NCBI GenBank assembly: GCA_049587715.1
Contig: JBAVEL010000173.1
Coordinates: 1-58,115, forward strand
Origin: JBAVEL01 sp049587715
GTDB lineage: Bacteria > Bacteroidota > Ignavibacteria > UBA10030 > UBA6906
Length of the DNA: 58,115 bases
Direction of reading: 5' to 3'
The stretch's first letter is position 1; every line of letters starts with the position of its first letter. Position numbers and translations under genes: made by a program. Positions 25,535 to 32,814 of this stretch are shown piece after piece. The notes below the pieces were generated by a model, which was not told the origin of the DNA, made no database searches, and saw nothing but the letters and a program-made list of their open reading frames with translations.

Positions 25535-25929
25535 TGCGGCCGAAATTCATCCCTGACGAGCTGGCATCCCGGATTCATTTTGACCTGATCCGAAGATACG
25601 GGGGTCGGCTTGGCGTGCGTGACAGGAATCTTCTGGCCTCCGCACTCGCACAGCCCAAAATGACTGCGGGGGGGAAGTTCCTGCACAAGACGGTTTTCAG
25701 CAAGGCTGCGGCCTACGCGTTTCATGTATGCAAGAACCACCCCTTTGTTGATGGAAACAAACGCACGGCATTTGTTCTGATGGCGATGTTCCTCGACCTG
25801 AATGGTTGGAATCTGGACGCCTCTGAAGAGAAGGCGTACTCCGCCATGATGGCCGTGGCGGATGGCAGCATGTCGAAGTCCCAACTGGCCGGCTGGTTGA
25901 AAGAACACACCTCAAGATCCTCTCGCTGA
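25534..25929 (+). CDS. doc: Doc-type Fic-fold toxin
   Basis: A 131-residue Doc/Fic protein. RRYGGRLGVRDRNLLASALA near the start, then AAYAFHVCKNHPFVDGNKRT with the Fic motif HPFVDGNKR, and DGSMSKSQLAGWLKEH at the end. Doc phosphorylates EF-Tu and stops translation. The start overlaps the antitoxin stop, so the pair is co-translated. It is followed after 12 bp by an attC site. Confidence 0.9.
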   Translation: MRPKFIPDELASRIHFDLIRRYGGRLGVRDRNLLASALAQPKMTAGGKFLHKTVFSKAAAYAFHVCKNHPFVDGNKRTAFVLMAMFLDLNGWNLDASEEKAYSAMMAVADGSMSKSQLAGWLKEHTSRSSR

Positions 25930-25941
25930 CCTCTCCGCACT

Positions 25942-26004
25942 GCCTAACGCTCAGCATCAGCGGCGGCCGCAAAGCGGCCAGCCGTCTGCATGCTGTTGTT
26001 GGAC
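25942..26004 (-). repeat. attC recombination site, 63 bp
   Basis: On the minus strand it runs GTCCAAC to GTTAGGC. CAGCAT-G-CAG pairs with CTG-ATGCTG, with one unpaired G in the left arm, and an inner GGCCGC-type stem surrounds a short loop. Size, boxes and the extrahelical base fit a canonical integron attC. The orientation assigns it to the toxin-domain gene at 26,039-26,413, whose stop is 35 bp away. Confidence 0.85.
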
Positions 26005-26038
26005 GGCACGCGTATCGTCGCATGCGCACGCAATTCCA

Positions 26039-26413
26039 CTACCATCCCCAAGTCGGCGGCGCCGACCGAATATCCACGTTCTTGAGGTAGCCGGCTTGTT
26101 GCCAAAAGCGCGCGGTCTCCCGCTCGACCGGCACGCCCCCAATCTCGATGCCCACCCTGCTGATAACGTTGTGACGGCGTTCCGGGGTGGAGAACATCTG
26201 GTTGTAGTCTGCGTCTTCAAGCAGAAACCGCTCCGTCATTCCGGCGAACTTGCTTGTCGCGTGACCTGCCTGCACGGCGACATCACTTCGGCCTGCACGC
26301 CGGCCGCGCCACGCGCCAGTTGCATCAAGGAGGAACCGAAGAGGGTGGTTAGGGCCACCCGCCAAAATCACTTGTCTGGCTCTCTCCATGTTTTGCGTGA
26401 AGCTTGGACTCAT
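26039..26413 (-). CDS. Stand-alone polymorphic-toxin type 5-like domain protein
   Basis: A 124-residue protein. VAVQAGHATSKFAGMTERFL then LEDADYNQM, NVISRVGIEIGGVPVERETA and NVDIRSAPPTWGW match the C-terminal domain known as polymorphic toxin type 5, normally found at the end of very large secreted toxins. Here it is alone, with no signal peptide. AAGGAGAAGG is upstream of the ATG. The conserved AGH and LEDADYNQ residues suggest nuclease-like catalysis, but the activity is not established here. It is one cassette between two attC sites. No immunity gene is evident beside it. Confidence 0.65.
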   Translation of the reverse strand: MSPSFTQNMERARQVILAGGPNHPLRFLLDATGAWRGRRAGRSDVAVQAGHATSKFAGMTERFLLEDADYNQMFSTPERRHNVISRVGIEIGGVPVERETARFWQQAGYLKNVDIRSAPPTWGW

Positions 26414-26554
26414 CTTTGCCCTTCTCCTTTTCCTTCACGGTCCATCGCGAGGTTCACCGACACTTTCATGCAGAGTTCCATGTGAGTTTCCGGCTCTGTG
26501 GAAGCCATGCTGCTTTCAACCCGCCATTCTTCGCTCAAGGACAGCTTCGGGTCC

Positions 26555-26713
26555 GTCCAACGGCTCGCAACTAACCTGCGGCGCGCTGAATTCAGATTAT
26601 CGTAGAATGGTCCTGGGCGACCAAGACCCTATTGATGACAATGTCTTGAGAGTAGCTTCAGCCGGCCATTAACGGATTCGGCTAATTCCGTCAGGTTGAG
26701 CCGCTGGTTAGGC
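26555..26713. repeat. Long attC-like site, 159 bp
   Basis: Bounded by GTCCAAC (26,555-26,561) and GTTAGGC (26,707-26,713). Inner AACCTG pairs with CAGGTT, and GGCTC with GAGCC, with a six-base bulge in one arm. A second small hairpin, CGGATTCGGCTAATTCCG, lies inside. It starts 14 bp after the stop of the T9SS-sorted gene when read on the minus strand. Confidence 0.65.
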
Positions 26714-26727
26714 GGGCGGTATTGGCT

Positions 26728-27975
26728 TCACCTGACGAGTGACATCTTCCTCCACTCGACAGAAGGCCCTACCTTCAATTGGCAGAAGTATACGCCGCTT
26801 GTGACGTCGCTCGCGTCCCACAGAACCGACCTGTATCCGCCTTCCTCGATTCCGTTCGCCAATACTGCTATTTCTCGACCCAACACATCGAACAGCTTGA
26901 GAGTGACTCGGCTCTGGGCTGCGAGCTGATAGGGGATTGTTGTGCTTGGATTGAACGGATTGGGGTAGTTCTGTCCAAGAGAAGAAGTCTCTGGTAACGG
27001 TTCCTGATTGTTCTCAACAGAGACAAGTTCCGACAGAGGCCGTCGCCAGATGCCACGACCCCAAGTGCCCGCAAACAGATATGAGGCGTCGATGGCAAGT
27101 GAGCGAACACACGTGTTCGTTGCCAACCCCTCGTTCGCAGCATTCCAGTTCGCGCCATTGTTCGTGGAAAGAAAGACCCCGTCACAGGTCCCCGCAAACA
27201 ATGTCGACTCGCTGACTGTAAGAGCGAAGACAATAGTGTTTGTTAGTCCATCACTGGCCGGGGCCCATGTTGCGCCGTTGTCGGTGGAGCGAAAGATACC
27301 GCCGCCCCAGGTCCCTGCAAACAAATCAGTACCGCTAATTGCGAGAGCATTCACGTTAGCATTCATCAGCCCACTATTTACCGCAGTCCAGCTTGCTCCA
27401 TTGTTGGTGGAACGATAAGCGCCACCGCCTCCAGTGCCTGCAAACAAATCCGTTCCTATGACCGCGAAAGTAACGACAAACGTGTTGGTCAGTTCGATGG
27501 TGACTGAAGTCCATGTCGCTCCATTGTCGGTGGAAAGGTACACACCGCCCCCACTCGCGCCTGCAAACAGAGAGGACTCCTTCATGGTGAGAGCGTACAC
27601 TGGAACGTTGAGTGATGTCGCAGTCCAACTTGTACCGCTGTTACTGCTGAAGTACACGCCGTCGTAGTTGTAGAAGTGAGAACCGTCAGTGCCGGCAAAG
27701 AGGTTGGACCCGTTGAAGGCGAGAGCGTTGACATTGGTCCCGCTAGGGTTTGTTCCTACGTTGGTCCAAATAGTGCCATTGTCTGTCGAGCCAAAAACAC
27801 TGAAACCGGAAATACGGAATGGCTCCTCCTGGGCCCCGGCAAATAGATTGATGTCCCTGACAGCAAAAGACAATATAGTGCTTTCCGGCATCGTCTGGAC
27901 CCATTGGGCTTGAGTACCCGGCGAGTAGAGCGAGAGCATGAGGAACAACACAAGGGAACCCGATCGTGGACTCAT
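26728..27975 (-). CDS. Exported propeller-like protein with T9SS type A sorting domain
   Basis: A 415-residue protein. The signal peptide is MSPRSGSLVLFLMLSLYSPG then TQAQW. Residues ~30-330 hold about seven repeats of the form GTDLFAGTWGGGIFRSTDNG then ATW, a BNR/Ycf48-like beta-propeller. From ~340 comes SLGQNYPNPFNPSTTIPYQL, then VTLKLFDVLGREIAVLANG and SGVYFCQLKVG, the type A T9SS sorting domain. The cell would export it through SprA and anchor or release it through PorU/PorV, which are encoded 8 kb and more to the right. It sits between two attC sites, so it is a cassette gene whose product depends on the host secretion system. Confidence 0.9.
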   Translation of the reverse strand: MSPRSGSLVLFLMLSLYSPGTQAQWVQTMPESTILSFAVRDINLFAGAQEEPFRISGFSVFGSTDNGTIWTNVGTNPSGTNVNALAFNGSNLFAGTDGSHFYNYDGVYFSSNSGTSWTATSLNVPVYALTMKESSLFAGASGGGVYLSTDNGATWTSVTIELTNTFVVTFAVIGTDLFAGTGGGGAYRSTNNGASWTAVNSGLMNANVNALAISGTDLFAGTWGGGIFRSTDNGATWAPASDGLTNTIVFALTVSESTLFAGTCDGVFLSTNNGANWNAANEGLATNTCVRSLAIDASYLFAGTWGRGIWRRPLSELVSVENNQEPLPETSSLGQNYPNPFNPSTTIPYQLAAQSRVTLKLFDVLGREIAVLANGIEEGGYRSVLWDASDVTSGVYFCQLKVGPSVEWRKMSLVR

Positions 27976-28050
27976 GGTCTCACTCCTTTCATGCGAATTC
28001 GGAAACCGTCATGAGCATTGAGGAACTTCGAAGTCTTGGAATCACCGCCC

Positions 28051-28111
28051 GCCTAACGTTCCGGCTCAGCGGCGCCGCGAAGCGGCGTCCGTCTGCAGCC
28101 GGTTGTTAGGC
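28051..28111 (-). repeat. attC recombination site, 61 bp
   Basis: On the minus strand it reads GCCTAACAACCGGCTGCAGA, continues through a CGCCGCTTCGCGGCG hairpin, and ends CGTTAGGC. CCGGCT-G-CAG pairs with CTG-AGCCGG, with the unpaired G in the left arm. This is the clearest attC in the window, closely like those of known integron cassettes. It is 31 bp past the stop of the 28,143-28,853 gene. Confidence 0.9.
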
Positions 28112-28142
28112 AACCACTTCAGGCACCATCCGACGAACTCGC

Positions 28143-28853
28143 TTACGGCTTTCGCTTGCCTTCGACTTCTTTCTTGAGTTCGAGAAGCTTCTGGTCTTTA
28201 GGGGATATTTCCAATCCTTCCTTGATGTAGTCCAGCGCGAGATCGTAATTGCCGTTGTCCATCATCAGTTGCGCCAGCCGCAGCTTTTTCGCAACGGCAT
28301 GTTGGGAGACTTCCTTCTCAGAAGCATTGCGAGCTATGGGTTCGTATGTCTCGACGCTCTTGGTGGCCAGCGGTAGATACTTCTGATACGAATTGACAGG
28401 GGCTCCGAACTGGATATTGTGATCAACAGACCCTATGAGAAAATCGATTGCGAAGAACTTCAGCCCTTTTGCCTCGAACGATCGCCTGACGGCGGGTCTT
28501 CCACCAAACTCCGTTCGCTGGATGTTCGTGGACAGGCCAGTGCGGGCCTCAATGCTCTTGCAGAAGCTTATTAGCTCATCGATGGTGCTGAAGTCGACAG
28601 CGTTGACCAAAACACGCAGATCAACCTTAGACTCAGGACCGGAAAAAGCTACCTTCCCTCTCACGTCCTGTGGGTATTCCTGCACGCGCCACCCGTCTGG
28701 CGGGACAATCCTGAAGTAGCCCTTCGGATCGGTGTATCGCTTGGCTGCGAGTTGGCTTCCTTGAGTCTGTCCCCAAACAGCCGCAGTGAGACAAAGAAGC
28801 GTAGTCAAGGCGCAGAATGAAGTAATGAGTTGTGCTGTCTTGTTGAATCTCAT
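28143..28853 (-). CDS. Exported protein with PsbP-like and TPR-like parts
   Basis: A 236-residue protein. The ATG at 28853 follows GAGGAG; MRFNKTAQLITSFCALTTLL then CLTAAVWGQ is a signal peptide. The mature N-terminal part (YTDPKGYFRIVPPDGWRVQE, then KVDLRVLVNAVDFSTIDELI) resembles PsbP/DUF1795-like lipid- or surface-associated domains. The C-terminus (RLAQLMMDNGNYDLALDYIK followed by EGLEISPKDQKLLELKKEVE) is a TPR pair. It is the first unit after the 77-bp repeat at 28,884-28,960 and ends at an attC, so it is the first cassette of the array. Function unknown. Confidence 0.7.
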   Translation of the reverse strand: MRFNKTAQLITSFCALTTLLCLTAAVWGQTQGSQLAAKRYTDPKGYFRIVPPDGWRVQEYPQDVRGKVAFSGPESKVDLRVLVNAVDFSTIDELISFCKSIEARTGLSTNIQRTEFGGRPAVRRSFEAKGLKFFAIDFLIGSVDHNIQFGAPVNSYQKYLPLATKSVETYEPIARNASEKEVSQHAVAKKLRLAQLMMDNGNYDLALDYIKEGLEISPKDQKLLELKKEVEGKRKP

Positions 28854-28883
28854 GGCGGTATTCTCCTCTTGGTTTTGGTTGCC

Positions 28884-28960
28884 TAACACATATTAGGCCG
28901 GTCCATCTAACTCCAAGGTAATGGCGGAACGGGTCGGCCTAACACGCACTGGGTTTCGTT
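28884..28960 (-). repeat. 77-bp cassette-boundary repeat, copy B (attI-like)
   Basis: Homologous to 17,174-17,250 (65/77, ungapped, counted by eye). Its cassette-side edge has the near-palindrome GCCTAACACATATTAGGC (28,881-28,898). Direct repeats GTGTTAGGC lie 52 bp apart on the minus strand. Further right, GCATAAC...GTTAGGC with GGGTTTC pairing to GAAACCC may be an additional attC-like fold (about 28,933-29,020). The gene at 28,853 begins 31 bp past the repeat edge. Confidence 0.6.
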
Positions 28961-29435
28961 GCAGAAAGCCTCAAAGTGATTCAGATTCCTCGCCTTAGGG
29001 AAACCCGCTCGTTTCGCGGGCGGTGTTATGCGGATCGGCATAACACGCGGGCGACACGGGCCCCGGATTTATGGGAGCAGCCGGCAGTGCGGGGCGGGAC
29101 AACCCCGGCGAATGAGGGAAAGATACTCCGGAGTTTCGGGAAAGGCAAGGAATTCCCTCGCCCATTGGCAGCCGATTGCCGCAAGACGAAGACCGGGAGT
29201 GTGCGGGGCAGGCGAGGGGAGGAGGCCCGCCGTATTACGCCCAAACCGCCCGGAATCCGACCCGGCAGAGGCGGAGTCGCATATATGGAGGATCCGCCGG
29301 GGGGGCTGGGCTTCCTTCCCCGGTGCCACCAACGCAGCCGGGCAGCGGCCGGAAAGGCCCGGGATTCCGTCCAGCAAGGGTGTGCGGCGGGTGGACACAA
29401 GGAGACTCCGGGCCGTGCAGCCCGCCTCCCCGCCC
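28961..29435. other. Intergenic between cassette array and core operon
   Basis: No convincing gene. It contains the inverted repeat TGTTATGC/GCATAACA near 29,022-29,045 and a block at 29,111-29,150 shared with 17,570-17,610. The rest is GC-rich with no recognised element, and no integrase gene is present. Confidence 0.5.
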
Positions 29436-30185
29436 TCAGCCCCCGCGACGCTCGGCCATCGCCCTTCGGGCTTCCTCCAGTTGGGCGGGAGTATTGATGC
29501 CCATGACCTCGTGGATCGCCCCCGTCGGGGAGGCGGCGATGGGGAGCCCCTTCGTGCGGAGCCAGCCGAACACGTCGGTCAGGTAGTACTCCTTCTGGGC
29601 GTTGGTGGGGGTGAGGTGCTCGAGGGCCTCAAAGAGGGTTTTCGCATCGAATACATAAATACCCGTGTTCACTTCCTCCACGGCCTTCTCTTCTTCCGTG
29701 GCGTCCTTCTCTTCCACAATTCGCCGGACGCCCCCTTCCGGCGTCCGGATAACCCTTCCGTATCCCGCAGGGTCCGCCATCATGCAAGTGAGGAGTGTGG
29801 CGGCGGCCCCCGATGCCCTGTGGCGCTCCAGGAGCGCCCGGCAGGTCTCGGCACGGAGCAGCGGCACATCCCCCGAGAGTACGAGCAGGTCCCCCGCAAA
29901 CCCTTCGAGGAGCTTGCGGGTCTGCATCACGGCATGCCCCGTTCCGAGCTGGGGGACCTGGTCCACGAACTCCACGCCGCGCCCCGCCAGATGCTCCCGC
30001 ACGGATTCCTTCTGCCACCCCACGATCACGATGATGCGGGAGGCGCCGATGTCCCGGGCGGTGTCCACCACATACTCCACCATGGGCCTTCCCTCAATGG
30101 GGTACATCACCTTGGCCATGGAGGGATTGTTCATGCGGGTCCCCTTCCCCGCCGCCATGACGGCCACCGCCAGAGGCCGGGTCAT
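29436..30185 (-). CDS. GlmU-like nucleotidyltransferase, acetyltransferase domain absent
   Basis: A 249-residue NTP-transferase. VAVMAAGKGTRMNN and MAKVMYPIEGRPMVEYV are the nucleotide-binding signature of GlmU pyrophosphorylase, then QLGTGHAVMQT and LVLSGDVPLL. Full GlmU (about 450 residues) adds a left-handed beta-helix acetyltransferase; here the frame stops after the first domain. It probably makes a UDP- or other NDP-sugar, perhaps UDP-GlcNAc, with the acetyltransferase supplied elsewhere. Its start overlaps panC by 4 nt. Last gene of the porX operon. Confidence 0.85.
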   Translation of the reverse strand: MTRPLAVAVMAAGKGTRMNNPSMAKVMYPIEGRPMVEYVVDTARDIGASRIIVIVGWQKESVREHLAGRGVEFVDQVPQLGTGHAVMQTRKLLEGFAGDLLVLSGDVPLLRAETCRALLERHRASGAAATLLTCMMADPAGYGRVIRTPEGGVRRIVEEKDATEEEKAVEEVNTGIYVFDAKTLFEALEHLTPTNAQKEYYLTDVFGWLRTKGLPIAASPTGAIHEVMGINTPAQLEEARRAMAERRGG

Positions 30186-31051
30186 GGCACCCGCACCACA
30201 ACGTTGTCGATGAGACGGGCGCTCGGAAAGCGCACGGCAAGCGAAATCAGCACCTTTTCCCCCTGCACCAGCAGGGCCTTCTCATCCAGCGTGGCCGCAT
30301 CCGCCACGGAGATGTAGTCCACCTCACTCGTCGAGCTCCCGCGTATCATCTCCCGTATCTCCCCGATGATCCGGCCGCAGTCCCGTTCCCCCCGCGTGAT
30401 CTTCTCCATGCCCGAGGTAAGGGCCCGGTAGAGCACGGGAGCTTCCCGCCTCTCCTGGGGCGTGAGGTACACGTTTCGGGAGCTCATGGCCAGCCCGTCC
30501 GGCTCCCGTACCGTGGGCATGATGAGGATCTCGATCCCGAAATCCAGGTCCGCCGCCATCCGGCGGATCAACAGCGCCTGCTGCGCGTCCTTCTGCCCGA
30601 AGACCGCCAGGTGGGGGCGGGCCATGTTGAACAGCTTGGCCACCACTGTTGCCACGCCGCGGAAATGCCCGGGGCGGGACCTGCCTTCCAGAACCGCGTC
30701 CAGCCCCTCTACCTCCACCGCCGTGCGGAAGCCCCCGGGGTACACCGCCTCCACCGGCGGTGCGAAGAGATAGCGGGTCCCCGCCTGCAGGGCCAGGGCG
30801 GCATCCCGCGCCTCGTCGCGCGGGTACCGGGTGTAATCCTCCGAAGGGCCGAACTGGGCGGGATTCACGAAGAGAGTGGTGATGACGTAGTCCGTCCGTT
30901 CGGCGGCCGCACGTATGAGACTCAGGTGTCCCTCATGCAGGCACCCCATCGTGGGCACCAGTCCGATCCGGCGGCCCGCCGTCCGGAGCTCCTCCGACAG
31001 CCGGCGGAGCGCGGCGGGATCCCTCAGCACCGGCAGTTCGGGCGCGGTCAC
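30182..31051 (-). CDS. panC: Pantothenate synthetase
   Basis: A 289-residue enzyme with the PanC signature: GLVPTMGCLHEGHLSLIR (ATP-binding HxGH), TTLFVNPAQFGPSEDYTRYP, GHFRGVATVVAKLFN and VFGQKDAQQ, then AMSSRNVYL (KMSKS equivalent). It joins pantoate and beta-alanine to make pantothenate for coenzyme A. It overlaps its neighbours by 4 nt on both sides, so it is co-translated. Length is normal. Confidence 0.97.
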   Translation of the reverse strand: MTAPELPVLRDPAALRRLSEELRTAGRRIGLVPTMGCLHEGHLSLIRAAAERTDYVITTLFVNPAQFGPSEDYTRYPRDEARDAALALQAGTRYLFAPPVEAVYPGGFRTAVEVEGLDAVLEGRSRPGHFRGVATVVAKLFNMARPHLAVFGQKDAQQALLIRRMAADLDFGIEILIMPTVREPDGLAMSSRNVYLTPQERREAPVLYRALTSGMEKITRGERDCGRIIGEIREMIRGSSTSEVDYISVADAATLDEKALLVQGEKVLISLAVRFPSARLIDNVVVRVP

Positions 31052-31953
31052 AGGATTCTCTTTCCGAAGGCGGACTGGATGAGCTCCACGGCCAGCTCCG
31101 CCGAGGCGTTCCGGTCATCCAGGATGGGGTTCACCTCGGCCACCTCCATGGAAGCCATGACACCCGACTCCGCCACCGCCTCCATGATGAGGTGCGCCTC
31201 CCGGTAGCTCAAACCTCCCCGGACGGGAGTTCCCACACCCGGCGCCGCCGAGGGGTCCACCGCATCCAGATCGAAGCTCACATGCAGGTGGTCCGCTTCC
31301 CCTGCGGCCCAGCCAAGGGCCTTTGTCATGATGCGGTGCACACCCAGCCGGTCTATGTCGGCCATGGTGAACACATGCACCCCGCTTGAGCGCAGGCGGC
31401 CCCTTTCTCCCTCGTCCACGCTCCGGATGCCCACCATCACCACGCGGGCGGGGTCCAGCTTGCGGAACCCGCCCCCCACCATTCCCAGCTCACCCGGCCA
31501 CAGCCCGAGCAGGGCGGCCATGGGCATGCCGTGGATGTTCCCCGAGGGGGAGCTCTCGGGTGTGTTCATGTCTGTGTGGGCGTCGATCCAGAGTACGCCC
31601 AGTTTCCGCCGCCGCCGCCGGCAGTGGGCGGCGATGCCCGCAATGGTCCCCACGGCGATGGAATGGTCTCCCCCCAGGACAAGGGGAAAGTGATCCCGGT
31701 CCAGAACCCCCTCCACCTTTGCCGCCAGAAGCCCCGACACACGTGCAATCTCCTCCAGGTAGCGGGCGCGTGTGTCTCCGGGACGGATCTCCTCCATGTT
31801 CCGGATGTCCAGGTCCCCCTCGTCGGACACCATGTGGCCGCATTGCGCCAGGCGCGCCGCCAGGCCTGCAATGCGGATGGCCGATGGTCCCATGTCCACC
31901 CCGCGCCGCCCGGCGCCGAGATCGATGGGAACACCCAGAACGTGGATGGTCAT
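31048..31953 (-). CDS. rocF: Arginase (RocF-type)
   Basis: A 301-residue ureohydrolase. Binuclear manganese ligands are visible in LVLGGDHSIAVG, LWIDAHTDMNTPESSPSGNI and SFDLDAVDPSAAPG. The N-terminal VPIDLGAGRRGVDMGPSAIR and the downstream SMEVAEVNPILDD fit arginase rather than agmatinase. It hydrolyses arginine to ornithine and urea. Its stop overlaps the panC start by 4 nt. Arginine breakdown and coenzyme A supply sit in one transcript; the reason is not clear. Confidence 0.92.
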   Translation of the reverse strand: MTIHVLGVPIDLGAGRRGVDMGPSAIRIAGLAARLAQCGHMVSDEGDLDIRNMEEIRPGDTRARYLEEIARVSGLLAAKVEGVLDRDHFPLVLGGDHSIAVGTIAGIAAHCRRRRRKLGVLWIDAHTDMNTPESSPSGNIHGMPMAALLGLWPGELGMVGGGFRKLDPARVVMVGIRSVDEGERGRLRSSGVHVFTMADIDRLGVHRIMTKALGWAAGEADHLHVSFDLDAVDPSAAPGVGTPVRGGLSYREAHLIMEAVAESGVMASMEVAEVNPILDDRNASAELAVELIQSAFGKRIL

Positions 31954-31971
31954 GTGCGTGCGGATGGGCCC

Positions 31972-32814
31972 TCAGGAGGCGAGCAGTCCGAGGAGGCGGG
32001 AGACCGTGCTGCGCATCTCTTTCCTGTGGGCGATGATGTCCAGAAAGCCGTGCTCCAGGAGGAACTCCGAGCGCTGGAATCCGGGCGGAAGATCCTTGCC
32101 GATGGTCTGCCGGATCACCCGCGGACCCGCAAAGCCGATCAGGGCCCCCGGCTCCGCCACGTTCACATCCCCCAGCATGGCATAGCTCGCGGTGACGCCT
32201 CCCGTGGTGGGGTCGGTCAGGATGGAAACGAAGGGCACCCCCGCCTGGGCAAGGCGCGCCAGCTTGGAGCTGGTCTTGGCAAGCTGCATCAGGGAAAGAG
32301 CCCCTTCCATCATCCGGGCGCCCCCGCTGGAGGACATGATGATGAGGGGATGCTTCCCCCTCCAGGCCCGGTCGATGGCCCTCCCCACCTTCTCCCCCAC
32401 CACCGATCCCATGCTGCCGCCGATGAACCGGAAATCCATCCCCGCATACACCACGGGCCGTTTCTCGATGGTCCCCGTGCCCCAGCGGACGGCGTCGTAG
32501 AGACCCGTCTTCTTGATGGCTTCGGGGATCCGGTCCCGGTACTTCTTGGAATCCGTGAACCGCAGGGGATCCACCGAGCGCATCTTGCGGTCGTGCTCCC
32601 GGAACGAACCGGGATCCAGCAGCAGGTCGGCGTACTCCTTGCTCCCGATGCGGAAGTGCGCGTTGCACTTCCCGCAGGTGTAGAGGTTCTGTTCGAGCTC
32701 CGACTTGTGGATCATCTCCCCGCACTGCTCGCACTTGGTCCACATCCCGTCGGGGAGCTCGCGCTTCTGCGTCTCGGTCGCTATCTTTTCCTTGGAACGC
32801 TTGAACCAGGACAT
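31972..32814 (-). CDS. accD: Acetyl-CoA carboxylase carboxyltransferase subunit beta
   Basis: A 280-residue AccD. The N-terminal zinc ribbon is CEQCGEMI with CGKCNAHF. The crotonase-like core has SSSGGARMMEGALSLMQLAK, VSILTDPTTGGVTASYAMLG and GFAGPRVIRQTIG. It transfers CO2 from biotin to acetyl-CoA, the first step of fatty-acid synthesis, together with AccA, not seen here. The start lies inside the end of tsaB (34-nt overlap). Normal length. Confidence 0.96.
   Translation of the reverse strand: MSWFKRSKEKIATETQKRELPDGMWTKCEQCGEMIHKSELEQNLYTCGKCNAHFRIGSKEYADLLLDPGSFREHDRKMRSVDPLRFTDSKKYRDRIPEAIKKTGLYDAVRWGTGTIEKRPVVYAGMDFRFIGGSMGSVVGEKVGRAIDRAWRGKHPLIIMSSSGGARMMEGALSLMQLAKTSSKLARLAQAGVPFVSILTDPTTGGVTASYAMLGDVNVAEPGALIGFAGPRVIRQTIGKDLPPGFQRSEFLLEHGFLDIIAHRKEMRSTVSRLLGLLAS

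Noticed and set aside
28881..29050. Integron integrase beside repeat copy B
   Set aside because: No tyrosine-recombinase motif in any frame between the array and the GlmU-like gene, so the attI interpretation rests on the repeat and cassette layout only.
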